DNA of 32,187 nucleotides. Source: a virus. Location: positions 1 through 32,187 of IMG/VR virus record IMGVR_UViG_3300008111_000162; one strand, written 5' to 3'. Position 1 is the stretch's first letter. Every line of letters starts with the position of its first letter. Made by a program: the position numbers and the translations under genes. Positions 6,062-12,598 of the stretch are shown here, in pieces. The notes beneath the pieces are model-generated. The model searched no databases and was not told the origin of the DNA. It worked only from the letters and a program-made list of their open reading frames with translations.

Positions 6062-6523
6062 TTACCAGCTTGATTGATAGTAATAGTCTGCCTCTTCGTC
6101 CCAGTTTTCTAGGATAGTCTCTATAGATTTGATAGTCGACTTGATTTGATCAAAGTAGTATTCATCGTACTCTTCACTACCAAAAAAGTAACCATCGGAA
6201 ATAGGTAGTATCAATGGTGCATCGATAGGATCGTCATGTACAGCGTAACAATCTTCTAGTAGTGCATTAAGATCTTCTTTAGATACGTAGTACTCACGAC
6301 AATTGTCTTCACCATTTTGAACGTTCTTGACAAACCAACCATGAATCTGGTTGGCTTTTCTCCAGTACTTCATTTCCTCTTCAACATAGTTAACTCTTGA
6401 AGGATCAATATTAGGATAGGATTGTCCTCCTCTAGTCACTGTGACTTCATACTGTTTATCAGCCGGAATGTGATCCCACTTCTTTACGTACGTCTTCTTG
6501 ACTAAATACATGTCTAATCCCAT
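6062..6523 (-). CDS. MGLDMYL-family phage protein, 153 aa
   Basis: The start MGLDMYLVKKTYVKKWDH and the central block YWRKANQIHGWFVKNVQNG, then DNCREYYVSKEDL, are hallmarks of a widespread uncharacterised family found in phages and some bacterial genomes. The C-terminus is acidic and aromatic. No function has been shown to my knowledge. The start is preceded by the AATAAAAGTT leader. Confidence 0.9.
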   Translation of the reverse strand: MGLDMYLVKKTYVKKWDHIPADKQYEVTVTRGGQSYPNIDPSRVNYVEEEMKYWRKANQIHGWFVKNVQNGEDNCREYYVSKEDLNALLEDCYAVHDDPIDAPLILPISDGYFFGSEEYDEYYFDQIKSTIKSIETILENWDEEADYYYQSSW

Positions 6524-6528
6524 AACTT

Positions 6529-6969
6529 TTATTCTTTTACTAGTTTGATAATCTTGTTCCCTACATATTTAGGCGTATTCATTTCATTGAACTTGGTCTT
6601 GGCATATACCATGATACCGGCGTCTTCTTTGATCTTTGACCAATCGACTCCTCTTTCCTTTAGATAAATGTCTAGTGCACGAAAAGCTGAGTCAGTATCA
6701 TTGTGTGCCTCTTCAAACATAAATACTTCAGAATAGTCATATTCCTCTATTAGCTTAGCTCCATTTTCAACACATAAATTTCCAAAGCAATCAGTATAGA
6801 CACTACAACCATCTTCTATATTGACTAACGTTAGAGTCAATTCTGAAGGATCAAATGAAGTACTACTAAAATTGTCTTTTAGCTCATCGAACTTAAGCCT
6901 AGCTTTACTAAAGCTTGTGAAATAATTTTGTGTAAAATAATCAGGACAATTGAAATAAACTAGATACAT
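6529..6969 (-). CDS. Unknown acidic protein, 146 aa
   Basis: MYLVYFNCPDYFTQNYFTSF start; beta-like LTLTLVNIEDGCSVYTDCFG, then a helical C-terminal third ending NKIIKLVKE. No recognised motif. The ATG is directly preceded by AAAAATAAAAGTT, and a tRNA-like gene ends 15 nt upstream of the start. Confidence 0.82.
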   Translation of the reverse strand: MYLVYFNCPDYFTQNYFTSFSKARLKFDELKDNFSSTSFDPSELTLTLVNIEDGCSVYTDCFGNLCVENGAKLIEEYDYSEVFMFEEAHNDTDSAFRALDIYLKERGVDWSKIKEDAGIMVYAKTKFNEMNTPKYVGNKIIKLVKE

Positions 6970-6984
6970 AACTTTTATTTTTAG

Positions 6985-7074
6985 TAGTCAGGACAGGAAT
7001 CGAACCTGCTTGCATCACCTACTCTTTCATCAATTTCGGTCGTAATGCGCGTCTTACCATTCCGCCACCTGACT
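6985..7074 (-). tRNA. Class II (Leu-like) tRNA gene with a non-canonical anticodon arm
   Basis: Read on the minus strand, a 7-bp acceptor stem (AGTCAGG / CCTGACT), discriminator A, a D arm TGGCGGAATGGTAAGACGC of tRNA-Leu type, and a T arm GCAGG-TTCGATT-CCTGT are all intact; total 90 nt with no encoded CCA. The anticodon arm is abnormal: the natural stem positions give CATTA, which pairs with TGATG only if the loop is 10 nt (CGACCGAAAT) and lacks the conserved U33, and GCATTAC can instead pair with GTGATGC seven bases long. I therefore cannot name the anticodon. It may be a degenerating tRNA or a tRNA-like decoy. Confidence 0.75.
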
Positions 7075-7090
7075 TACGATAACCCAAATA

Positions 7091-8023
7091 TTAGCTTAAA
7101 TTAGGAAGCCTAATACTAGTAGATCTTTTGCTAGCTAGCTCTTTCTCTTTAGCGATCGTTTCCATGATCTCGTTGAAACGTTGTACAGCTCGATCAGTAC
7201 GATCTTGAGCTCCACTATTCTCCCAACTAGTAACCGAGTCAATAAAGTCCTCGAACTGTTTGGTAGTCACTTGAACGTTTCTAGACTTGTCGTTATGATC
7301 CAATATAGTAAGATCATATTTGTAGCCGACCTTCTTGTTAACCGTGAACTCATGAACGAACATGTAGTCGTATTTAGATCGACCTGTCTGAAGCTTAAGC
7401 TCACCAGGCTTGTCTTGAAGTTCACGATCATTAGACGAGTCGTCACTACTATCAACCCATTCAATCGACTTATAGCTCTTGAGCTTGAGTGAAAAACCAG
7501 GCTTCATGTAAGACTCTTTTTGATCGTCTATCATTTCATACTTGAGAGCGTGTATGCTACTTTGAAGTGAATTAACAGGCTCTTGTAAGGCTCTAAGCTT
7601 TTTCTGATAATCTTTGTACTTTACCGTCCATTCATTTATGAATAGATCTTTGATAGTATCGTGGTTCTGACATACGCGACCGATTGTAATACCGTACTCG
7701 ATATCATTAGGATCGGAGTAGGTGTTACCACTAGACCAATTGAATTCAAATTCAGGAGCCTCTTTTTCACGCCAATAGTTTCTAATATTGAATTGGATGC
7801 GGTTAGCCCAACGGTCTTTTTGTGTATGCATAGTAAGACTGTCACTGCCGATCTCGGCTTTGATAAGGCTAAAACTAATGTTTTGGTGGAACCACTCTAG
7901 GATTGAATCATTAAGATCCTGTACTTGAGGATTGAACACTTCTTGAGTGTACGTAGTAACCTCTGTTTCCTTCACTGACAATTGCGCTTCTAGCGCTTCC
8001 AACATAACTTGTTTGTTATTCAT
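7091..8023 (-). CDS. Unknown coiled-coil protein, 310 aa
   Basis: The open frame extends to 8065 but the ATG at 8023-8021 (MNNKQVMLEALEAQLSVKET) follows the recurrent leader AAAAATAAAAGTT and lies downstream of the promoter block at 8051-8083, so it is the start; the 14 extra codons would be the leader read as protein. There is an N-terminal coiled coil, a central WREKEAPEFEFNWSSGNTYS region, a second coiled coil (YKDYQKKLRALQEPVNSLQS) and a long C-terminal helix (RFNEIMETIAKEKELASK). It is the first gene of the operon that runs to lower coordinates. No family recognised. Confidence 0.87.
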   Translation of the reverse strand: MNNKQVMLEALEAQLSVKETEVTTYTQEVFNPQVQDLNDSILEWFHQNISFSLIKAEIGSDSLTMHTQKDRWANRIQFNIRNYWREKEAPEFEFNWSSGNTYSDPNDIEYGITIGRVCQNHDTIKDLFINEWTVKYKDYQKKLRALQEPVNSLQSSIHALKYEMIDDQKESYMKPGFSLKLKSYKSIEWVDSSDDSSNDRELQDKPGELKLQTGRSKYDYMFVHEFTVNKKVGYKYDLTILDHNDKSRNVQVTTKQFEDFIDSVTSWENSGAQDRTDRAVQRFNEIMETIAKEKELASKRSTSIRLPNLS

Positions 8024-8050
8024 AACTTTTATTTTTGTTAAACGATCAAT

Positions 8051-8083
8051 GTAAATATACAACAATTATTTGAGCCGGTAAAA
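8051..8083 (-). promoter_or_regulatory. Promoter-like block P-8.0 (TTTTA-N19-TATATTTAC)
   Basis: TTTTA at 8083-8079 and TATATTTAC at 8059-8051 on the minus strand, spaced by 19 bp. The boxes, spacing and flanking AAATATTTTA match the block at 12537-12569 exactly. A transcript would start about 20 nt before the ATG at 8023. Confidence 0.78.
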
Positions 8084-8112
8084 TATTTAGTGAACTATTT
8101 TAAAAATTGTCG

Positions 8113-8205
8113 ATTGAGAATCAATCAGTTATGCAAGTTCTTGATAGTCAATATGTTATAAGTGATTGGTTATCAATAGGTTAACCTAACTCATTGATTA
8201 TCAAT
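8113..8205. promoter_or_regulatory. Operator-like array: four 13-bp palindromes upstream of P-8.0
   Basis: Copies of ATTGA-NNN-TCAAT or one-mismatch variants lie at 8113-8125, 8140-8152 (C/G change at one end), 8165-8177 (one mismatch) and 8193-8205. The last overlaps the stop codon of the gene at 8191. A separate 12-bp palindrome TAGGTTAACCTA sits at 8177-8188. The positions and sequence next to the promoter (TCGATTGAnAATCAATC, then AGTTATGCAAGT) are shared with the array at 12599-12662. Repeated palindromes just upstream of a promoter suggest a dimeric regulator. Confidence 0.75.
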
Positions 8206-8622
8206 CCCGTACTTCTCCATGAGTTTATCTATTAACTCTTGATCTAGCTTATTGAACGTCTTTTGCCCTTGTATCTTCTTAACGTAGTCAATGTGTTTGT
8301 TTATAGTGATCAGCTTCAAAGCGTACTGCTTGTGAAGTGATCCTTTAACTATATATTTCAGAATAGTTTTCTGTAGCTCGGCTAATGCTTGTGTATTTTC
8401 TCTAATCAACTCTGATAGTCTATCTCTTTCTTCTACTAACAGTATCATCATTTGCTCTTGGAGTTTATCGACCTTCTCTTCTAGCTGATCGTTCTTCTTA
8501 ACTAGTCTTTGATATTGCATCCAAGCAAAATAGCCAAGAACAAATGCAACGAGTCCTAATACTCCGTATTGTAACAAATATTCTTTAGTGCTAGTAGTTG
8601 CAACGGCTTGAAGTAAATACAT
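8191..8622 (-). CDS. Single-span membrane protein with coiled coil, 143 aa
   Basis: Residues 18-36 (YGVLGLVAFVLGYFAWMQY) form one membrane helix, followed by a long coiled coil (KKNDQLEEKVDKLQEQMMIL ... RENTQALAELQKTI) and a basic C-terminal domain. The layout, a short N-terminal tail, one span and a charged coiled coil, is that of BhlA/UviB-type holin-like proteins, but this one is twice as long, so the assignment is tentative. It is the last gene of its operon; its stop lies inside the first operator palindrome. Confidence 0.85.
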   Translation of the reverse strand: MYLLQAVATTSTKEYLLQYGVLGLVAFVLGYFAWMQYQRLVKKNDQLEEKVDKLQEQMMILLVEERDRLSELIRENTQALAELQKTILKYIVKGSLHKQYALKLITINKHIDYVKKIQGQKTFNKLDQELIDKLMEKYGIDNQ

Positions 8623-8631
8623 TTCCGATCT

Positions 8632-8847
8632 CTAGTTTAGTTGACTGAATTTTTGGTACAACATATATTCCCAGAACTTTGCATATTCGTAGAGGTTATC
8701 ACGTTTCTCGTCAATTATCTCTCTTTCAATCATGTCAACCATAACTTCCACCCAAGCATATCTAGGAATAACATGTAAATATGGGTGAACTTCATTTGGT
8801 ATACCTGACCCGTCTGCGATGTCGTCTAACACGTCATAATATAACAT
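8632..8847 (-). CDS. Unknown acidic protein, 71 aa
   Basis: MLYYDVLDDIADGSGIPNEV start, tryptophan/aromatic-rich centre (YLHVIPRYAWVEVMVDMIE) and a helical end (FWEYMLYQKFSQLN). No recognised motif. Lies between a metallopeptidase-like gene and the membrane-coil gene in the same direction. Confidence 0.8.
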   Translation of the reverse strand: MLYYDVLDDIADGSGIPNEVHPYLHVIPRYAWVEVMVDMIEREIIDEKRDNLYEYAKFWEYMLYQKFSQLN

Positions 8848-8876
8848 AACAATAAATATTAGTTTTACTTTAAGGA

Positions 8877-9254
8877 TTAGTTACCGAACAGTTCTTTGAC
8901 ACATTTTTTGGCATCACGCTTCTCAATCTTATAGGCTTCTATCTCCATCGGGTGTTTGTTATCCGGTAGATACAGGCTCAAGATTTGGTAATGCCTCATG
9001 TTCTGCTTGTAATGGGTATACTCGTGTATGATACTACAAGCCAGGTCATACAAGGTATGATGCTTAGTCTTGTCTATGAATATAGTCGATTCTATATCAT
9101 CATAGAAAGCCATGCAACCTTCGGTATAGTAGTCCCCATTCTTGAACTCTATCTCAGGAAGTTCTCTGTTATATTTAGACTTGCCGTACTTCTCAATACA
9201 CCAGTCAAATATTTTTAGAGCATGTCGTTTAGTCAGCTTTAGTTGTTTGTCCAT
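8877..9254 (-). CDS. HExxH zinc metallopeptidase-like protein, 125 aa
   Basis: Residues 77-81 HEYTH on a helix (LACSIIHEYTHYKQNMRHY) are the two His ligands and catalytic Glu of a gluzincin/SprT-like site, and E104 or E106 in HPMEIEAYKIEKRDAK is a good third ligand. The size is that of a minimal, domain-only peptidase. It may process a phage or host protein or be a structural relic. A second, unrelated-looking HExxH protein is encoded immediately upstream, 2 nt away. Confidence 0.85.
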   Translation of the reverse strand: MDKQLKLTKRHALKIFDWCIEKYGKSKYNRELPEIEFKNGDYYTEGCMAFYDDIESTIFIDKTKHHTLYDLACSIIHEYTHYKQNMRHYQILSLYLPDNKHPMEIEAYKIEKRDAKKCVKELFGN

Positions 9255-9256
9255 AA

Positions 9257-9850
9257 CTATATTTGCTCCTCTATAAAGACCTGTTCGATCTTCTTAGGAA
9301 GCTTGTTGTAGTTCATTCTAAAATGAGCCGGCATTTGTTTGATCAGTCTCTTATTGTTATAAGGGCTATTGTCTGGGCTACACCACTTTCTGGTAGCTAG
9401 CATGCGGTTATAAAAATGCACGTAACAATTTGCCTTCTTAATATACTGATCAATGTCAATGTCTAGACCGAACTTCTTTATGATCTTAACGGCCCTCTTC
9501 TCGTTGTCTAGTTCTAGGTCTCTAGACACTGCTAGATGCTTCTTAATATCTGGCACATCTTCACCCATCAACCACTCATCCACTTTAGGGATCGATACAT
9601 CAGCCTTTTTCCATAAGTCTATCTGATCTTTCCACTGAGTGACATGGCCAAATTCATGTGCCAATATCTCTAGTGAGTCTGGCCTGTTCATGGAACAGAC
9701 TAGCTCCATATCATGATCGTCAAAGTAACCTGAACACTTCAGTTTACCTGGGAGTCTAACGTACTTCGTACGTCGAAGATCACATTTGATCCCATACTTC
9801 TTACACTCATCTTTTACGTACTTGATGAATTCTTTTGCTTTCTTATTCAT
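9257..9850 (-). CDS. HExxH zinc metallopeptidase-like protein, 197 aa
   Basis: Residues 65-69 HEFGH (SLEILAHEFGHVTQWKDQ) form a zincin motif with the usual hydrophobic residues before it. A downstream helix LELDNEKRAVKIIKKFGL (112-129) offers E113 or E117 as third ligand. The C-terminal third (YNRMLATRKWCSPDNSPYN ...) is basic and phage-specific. Substrate unknown. Coupled to the next HExxH gene; the two may act in series or be divergent duplicates. Confidence 0.86.
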   Translation of the reverse strand: MNKKAKEFIKYVKDECKKYGIKCDLRRTKYVRLPGKLKCSGYFDDHDMELVCSMNRPDSLEILAHEFGHVTQWKDQIDLWKKADVSIPKVDEWLMGEDVPDIKKHLAVSRDLELDNEKRAVKIIKKFGLDIDIDQYIKKANCYVHFYNRMLATRKWCSPDNSPYNNKRLIKQMPAHFRMNYNKLPKKIEQVFIEEQI

Positions 9851-9868
9851 AGAATGTCTTTTTAAAGG

Positions 9869-10135
9869 TCAAAGAATCCTATGATAAATATTGCTCTTGG
9901 ATCTGCTCCACGTGTTTACAGGCTCGTTTATTTCCACTAAATTTGAAGGCATGGCAATTACATGACCAATCCTCATCGTACAACCTAACCTTGTAAGAAC
10001 GGCCACCAGAACCATCCGTATGTCGGCCTCGGTCGTTCCACTTGGAACATCGATTCTTCTACCATCTACTGGCACGTAAGTACCTTTCTCGTCTTGAGTA
10101 GGATACGGGTATTGAAAGCTGTGGATTATTATCAT
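9869..10135 (-). CDS. SWIM zinc-finger protein gene interrupted by a frameshift
   Basis: The ATG at 10135-10133 overlaps the upstream stop as ATGA, and the frame reads MIIIHSFQYPYPTQDEKGTY then VPVDGRRIDVPSG. From about there the zero frame becomes unconvincing, while the -1 frame (10058-9879) encodes a complete SWIM domain. So the native product was probably the N-terminal part joined to the SWIM part, about 90 residues in total. Whether this is a true mutation, a sequencing error or a programmed shift cannot be told; no classic slippery heptamer is visible. SWIM domains bind DNA or proteins through CxC...CxH zinc. Confidence 0.65.
   Translation of the reverse strand: MIIIHSFQYPYPTQDEKGTYVPVDGRRIDVPSGTTEADIRMVLVAVLTRLGCTMRIGHVIAMPSNLVEINEPVNTWSRSKSNIYHRIL
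9879..10058 (-). other. SWIM zinc-finger coding segment in the -1 frame (59 codons, no start codon)
   Basis: Between a TAG at 10061-10059 and a TAG at 9881-9879 the frame reads KNRCSKWNDRGRHTDGSGGR, then SYKVRLYDEDWSCNCHAFKF and SGNKRACKHVEQIQEQYLS. C33-N-C35 and C47-K-H49 give CxC-x11-CxH, the SWIM signature. There is no ATG, GTG or TTG at the beginning, so it must be entered from the frame at 10135. Confidence 0.8.
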
Positions 10136-10344
10136 AGGGGCTTAAATTTAAACAATTCCCAGACCCTGGAAAAATCAAACCCATTAGTTCTAGGTTTTAG
10201 TTTTCCAAAGTCATAGTCACTATGAAGATTGTGTTTTTGAGGTCCTACACTTCGGCAAGCAGATCCTACTTCAAACATATTCATCCACTCTTGTTGATCC
10301 ATTTTCTCAGGATAAACCGTACTCTTAATTTTAATTTTACTCAT
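10132..10344 (-). CDS. Unknown protein, 70 aa
   Basis: MSKIKIKSTVYPEKMDQQEW start; ends WELFKFKPL. Contains KHNLHSDYDFGKLKPRTNGF, reminiscent of loops in small DNA- or nucleotide-binding proteins but not assignable. Leader TAAATAAAAGTAT before the ATG; stop overlaps the SWIM gene by ATGA. Confidence 0.78.
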   Translation of the reverse strand: MSKIKIKSTVYPEKMDQQEWMNMFEVGSACRSVGPQKHNLHSDYDFGKLKPRTNGFDFSRVWELFKFKPL

Positions 10345-10350
10345 ATACTT

Positions 10351-11052
10351 TTATTTAGTGTAACCAAATTGTTTTGAATCATCAATTTCACAATAAGAAT
10401 ATTCTACTTTAACTACCTTAGTTAACTCCTTTTGCTTGATAGTACCAGTCTTACGATCTTCAATCATAACTGTACCTATACCTTCATAAGGATCAAGATC
10501 AACTGAATTGTAGTACTCGTTGGCTTGTTCAAACGTATCAAACAAACGAATCTGTCTGTCTTTGTCTGTATAACCATCTAGCAACTCTGCTTCAATCTCC
10601 ATGTTAGCTGGATAACCAAACTCATTGTTATCAACAGTAAAGTAAGGGCTAACTGTCACAAAGAACTTGTTAGGATCTTTACCATCACCTACGATCTCTG
10701 TAGCTAACTGATCAATTTGTGCTTCGGTCAATTCAAGTGGACTATTATCTCTAGATGACAACATAGCTTCACAGATTTGTCTAGTAGCTTCATCAGTAGT
10801 TGCTTTATCAAATCCACCTATGTGCCATTCTACTTCTTCATCTAGACGGAGCACTCGATATTCTTTGTAGTCGTATACAGTGAACACTTCACCTGACTCG
10901 AGTTCCATGTACCACTCGAAGTTAATTTTGCCCTCACCAGTATTTGGCTCATAATCAGGCTCACCTAATACATGGATTAACTGATCTACGGTTGCAATTA
11001 CTGTACTGTTGTGGAAGCTTGTTCCATATGCATGCTTGTTTATCTTTTTCAT
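10351..11052 (-). CDS. Conserved phage protein, 233 aa (TSFHxxTVxxTVDQL family)
   Basis: Residues 9-60 (YGTSFHNSTVIATVDQLIHV, LGEPDYEPNTGEGKINFEWY, ESGEVFTVYDYKEYR) match a domain I have repeatedly seen in phage proteins of unknown role, in which a GTSFH start and an FTxYDxKEYR motif are constant. A HIGG motif at 77-80 fits the same domain. The remaining ~130 residues (LELTEAQIDQLATEIVGDGK ...) are a second, acidic domain that is not part of the usual family. Function unknown. Confidence 0.87.
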   Translation of the reverse strand: MKKINKHAYGTSFHNSTVIATVDQLIHVLGEPDYEPNTGEGKINFEWYMELESGEVFTVYDYKEYRVLRLDEEVEWHIGGFDKATTDEATRQICEAMLSSRDNSPLELTEAQIDQLATEIVGDGKDPNKFFVTVSPYFTVDNNEFGYPANMEIEAELLDGYTDKDRQIRLFDTFEQANEYYNSVDLDPYEGIGTVMIEDRKTGTIKQKELTKVVKVEYSYCEIDDSKQFGYTK

Positions 11053-11069
11053 AACTTTTATTTTTTAGT

Positions 11070-11300
11070 TTATGCTTCTTCTCTTGTAAAATAATTCCAC
11101 ACTTGGTGATCTTCACAAGCAAAGTTGTTTGATCTTAAAATACCTTTAATGTCTAGTATAGTATGAAATGGAACATCAGACACAAAGATATTTTTACTTA
11201 GTTCATTTTCTAGTACTTCAACACTAAGAGGAAATGATTGTCTATGTTTCTCAATAGCCTGTTTAAGCTCAGGCTTGGCTCTTTCTAACAACGTTTTCAT
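11070..11300 (-). CDS. Unknown protein, 76 aa
   Basis: MKTLLERAKPELKQAIEKHR start, then SFPLSVEVLENELSKNIFVS and a WNYFTREEA end. Helical, no motif. Preceded by the leader TTAAAATAAAAGTTAT and followed by a 17-nt spacer with the same AAAAATAAAAGTT sequence before the next gene. Confidence 0.82.
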   Translation of the reverse strand: MKTLLERAKPELKQAIEKHRQSFPLSVEVLENELSKNIFVSDVPFHTILDIKGILRSNNFACEDHQVWNYFTREEA

Positions 11301-11307
11301 ATAACTT

Positions 11308-11475
11308 TTATTTTAACTGTTTTTGTAATTCTTTGATCGGATCTTGCTTCGAGATACGTTTTATGTATGAAGCAACCCTATGTCTTTCATTAAGTGATCT
11401 CATTAGTTGATCACGTTCTAAGGTCTCTTTCAACCACTGCTCGTTAAGAGTCTTTTGTTTTTTATCTTTATTCAT
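11308..11475 (-). CDS. Small basic helical protein, 55 aa
   Basis: A longer frame exists to 11502, but its first nine codons lie within the coding end of the upstream gene; I choose ATG 11475-11473, overlapping that gene's TAA as ATGAATAA. The product MNKDKKQKTLNEQWLKETLE, then RDQLMRSLNERHRVASYIKR, is a basic, fully helical peptide. Function unknown. Confidence 0.75.
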   Translation of the reverse strand: MNKDKKQKTLNEQWLKETLERDQLMRSLNERHRVASYIKRISKQDPIKELQKQLK

Positions 11476-11734
11476 AATCATTATTTGTATCATAACAACC
11501 AACCATACGTTCTAACTCAGCATCAATCCGAATTTGATGAGGCTGCCATCTAGCCCAACGTTCGGCATTAGTTTCTGTATCTTCATACCAACGACTATCG
11601 TCGTTCCAGCCTTTTGGAAACATCGGCTTAAGATCTTCATCGGTTACTTCAGGATTGACCTGTTTAATAGTAACGTCATACTGATTTTTGTCTAGGCTAA
11701 TTAGCCATTCTAAACTTTCTTTTACACTTTTCAT
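11468..11734 (-). CDS. Unknown acidic protein, 88 aa
   Basis: The open frame could start at a TTG (11743), but the ATG at 11734-11732 (MKSVKESLEWLISLDKNQYD) is the better start. Tryptophan-rich middle (FPKGWNDDSRWYEDTETNAE, RWARWQPHQIRID) and an acidic tail. No known domain. Confidence 0.8.
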   Translation of the reverse strand: MKSVKESLEWLISLDKNQYDVTIKQVNPEVTDEDLKPMFPKGWNDDSRWYEDTETNAERWARWQPHQIRIDAELERMVGCYDTNNDYE

Positions 11735-11752
11735 AACACACAATTTTTATAA

Positions 11753-12064
11753 TTAATAATTAAATACATCTCTCTCGTCCCAATCTTGTTCTAGTAGCAT
11801 GTCAATTTGCTCATCGATCACGCTGTCTGGAATATCACTGTCGACAAATACCTCTCGCTCAATTGCTTTCAATAACGAATCAATGTCCGTATTTTTGAAG
11901 TCACGAGTCTTGACCTGCATTCTCTGACCTAGGTACTCTATTACTATGATACCGCGACCACCTTCTCCGTATGTATACTCTCGTCCTAATGGACTTACGA
12001 ATGTCTTACCAACTCTAGCACTATTCCAATCTCTTTTCTTACCAATTTCTTTTCTTTGCATCAT
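11753..12064 (-). CDS. Unknown protein, 103 aa
   Basis: The frame reaches 12091, but its first residues (NNIKKIKV) are just the recurrent AAAAAAATAAAAGTC leader read as protein. The ATG at 12064-12062 gives MMQRKEIGKKRDWNSARVGK. Residues 20-50 (VGKTFVSPLGREYTYGEGGR, GIIVIEYLGQRMQV) look like an SH3-like beta barrel, the rest an acidic helical tail. Function unknown. Confidence 0.82.
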   Translation of the reverse strand: MMQRKEIGKKRDWNSARVGKTFVSPLGREYTYGEGGRGIIVIEYLGQRMQVKTRDFKNTDIDSLLKAIEREVFVDSDIPDSVIDEQIDMLLEQDWDERDVFNY

Positions 12065-12083
12065 GACTTTTATTTTTTTAATA

Positions 12084-12278
12084 TTATTCAAACATACAAT
12101 TCTCTTGTTCCCACTTACCGTCTACAAGTCTTTCGATCGTGTAGTCGCCGTTGTACTTACGATTGTCTGGGTGGGTTAACCACACCTTAGTTTCGTCTTT
12201 CCAGATCTTGAGTTCGTCTCCGTCCCAAGCTTGCTCGATCGTATCGAGGCTTTCTAATTGTCTTTTTGTGTATGTCAT
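12084..12278 (-). CDS. Unknown protein, 64 aa
   Basis: The true start is ATG 12278-12276 (MTYTKRQLESLDTIEQAWDG); the longer frame to 12335 overlaps the upstream gene and again translates the AAAATAAAAGTT leader (LIKIKV). Contains WKDETKVWLTHPDNRKYNGD and ends ENCMFE. No family recognised. Confidence 0.8.
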   Translation of the reverse strand: MTYTKRQLESLDTIEQAWDGDELKIWKDETKVWLTHPDNRKYNGDYTIERLVDGKWEQENCMFE

Positions 12279-12306
12279 AACTTTTATTTTTATTAACTTA
12301 AAGAAC

Positions 12307-12513
12307 TTAATACCACACCACCTGAAAGTTCTCACAGAACTTCATGATCTCCTTAGACTCGTCTTCCCAGTCCAATTCAAAAAGATCTATACCTAACGTG
12401 ACCTTGATCCAATCGTGGACGTCACAAATGTTTAATACAGGGAATTCATTCTGTAGCTCAGCTACAACTTTGTTTCTACCTAAGATCTCGTACATCGTGT
12501 AATTTACTTCCAT
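12307..12513 (-). CDS. Unknown acidic protein, 68 aa; first gene of its operon
   Basis: MEVNYTMYEILGRNKVVAEL start and an acidic, aromatic end (FELDWEDESKEIMKFCENFQ). It lies just downstream of the promoter block at 12537-12569, so it is probably among the first proteins made from that transcript. No motif. Confidence 0.8.
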   Translation of the reverse strand: MEVNYTMYEILGRNKVVAELQNEFPVLNICDVHDWIKVTLGIDLFELDWEDESKEIMKFCENFQVVWY

Positions 12514-12536
12514 AGTCTTTATTGATTTGTTACATA

Positions 12537-12569
12537 GTAAATATACTACAAACTTTTGACACCATAAAA
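12537..12569 (-). promoter_or_regulatory. Promoter-like block P-12.5 (TTTTA-N19-TATATTTAC)
   Basis: TTTTA at 12569-12565 and TATATTTAC at 12545-12537 on the minus strand with a 19-bp spacer. It matches the block at 8051-8083 in both boxes and the flanking AAATATTTTA, while the spacer differs, as expected for a true promoter rather than a recent duplicate. The ATG at 12513 is 23 nt away. Confidence 0.78.
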
Positions 12570-12598
12570 TATTTTGGCATCTTTTTTGAAAATTCTCG

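Noticed and set aside
6985-7074. Group I or archaeal-type intron in the tRNA-like gene
   Set aside because: The extra bases are far too few for a group I intron and phages of bacteria lack the splicing endonuclease.
8177-8188. TAGGTTAACCTA as a terminator stem
   Set aside because: A 6-bp self-complementary palindrome without loop or following T-run is not an intrinsic terminator; no other strong hairpin terminators were seen in the window.
8113-8205. Replication origin iterons at the palindromes
   Set aside because: Possible in principle, but the same array next to two promoters fits an operator better; no DnaA-like boxes or replication initiator gene is seen.
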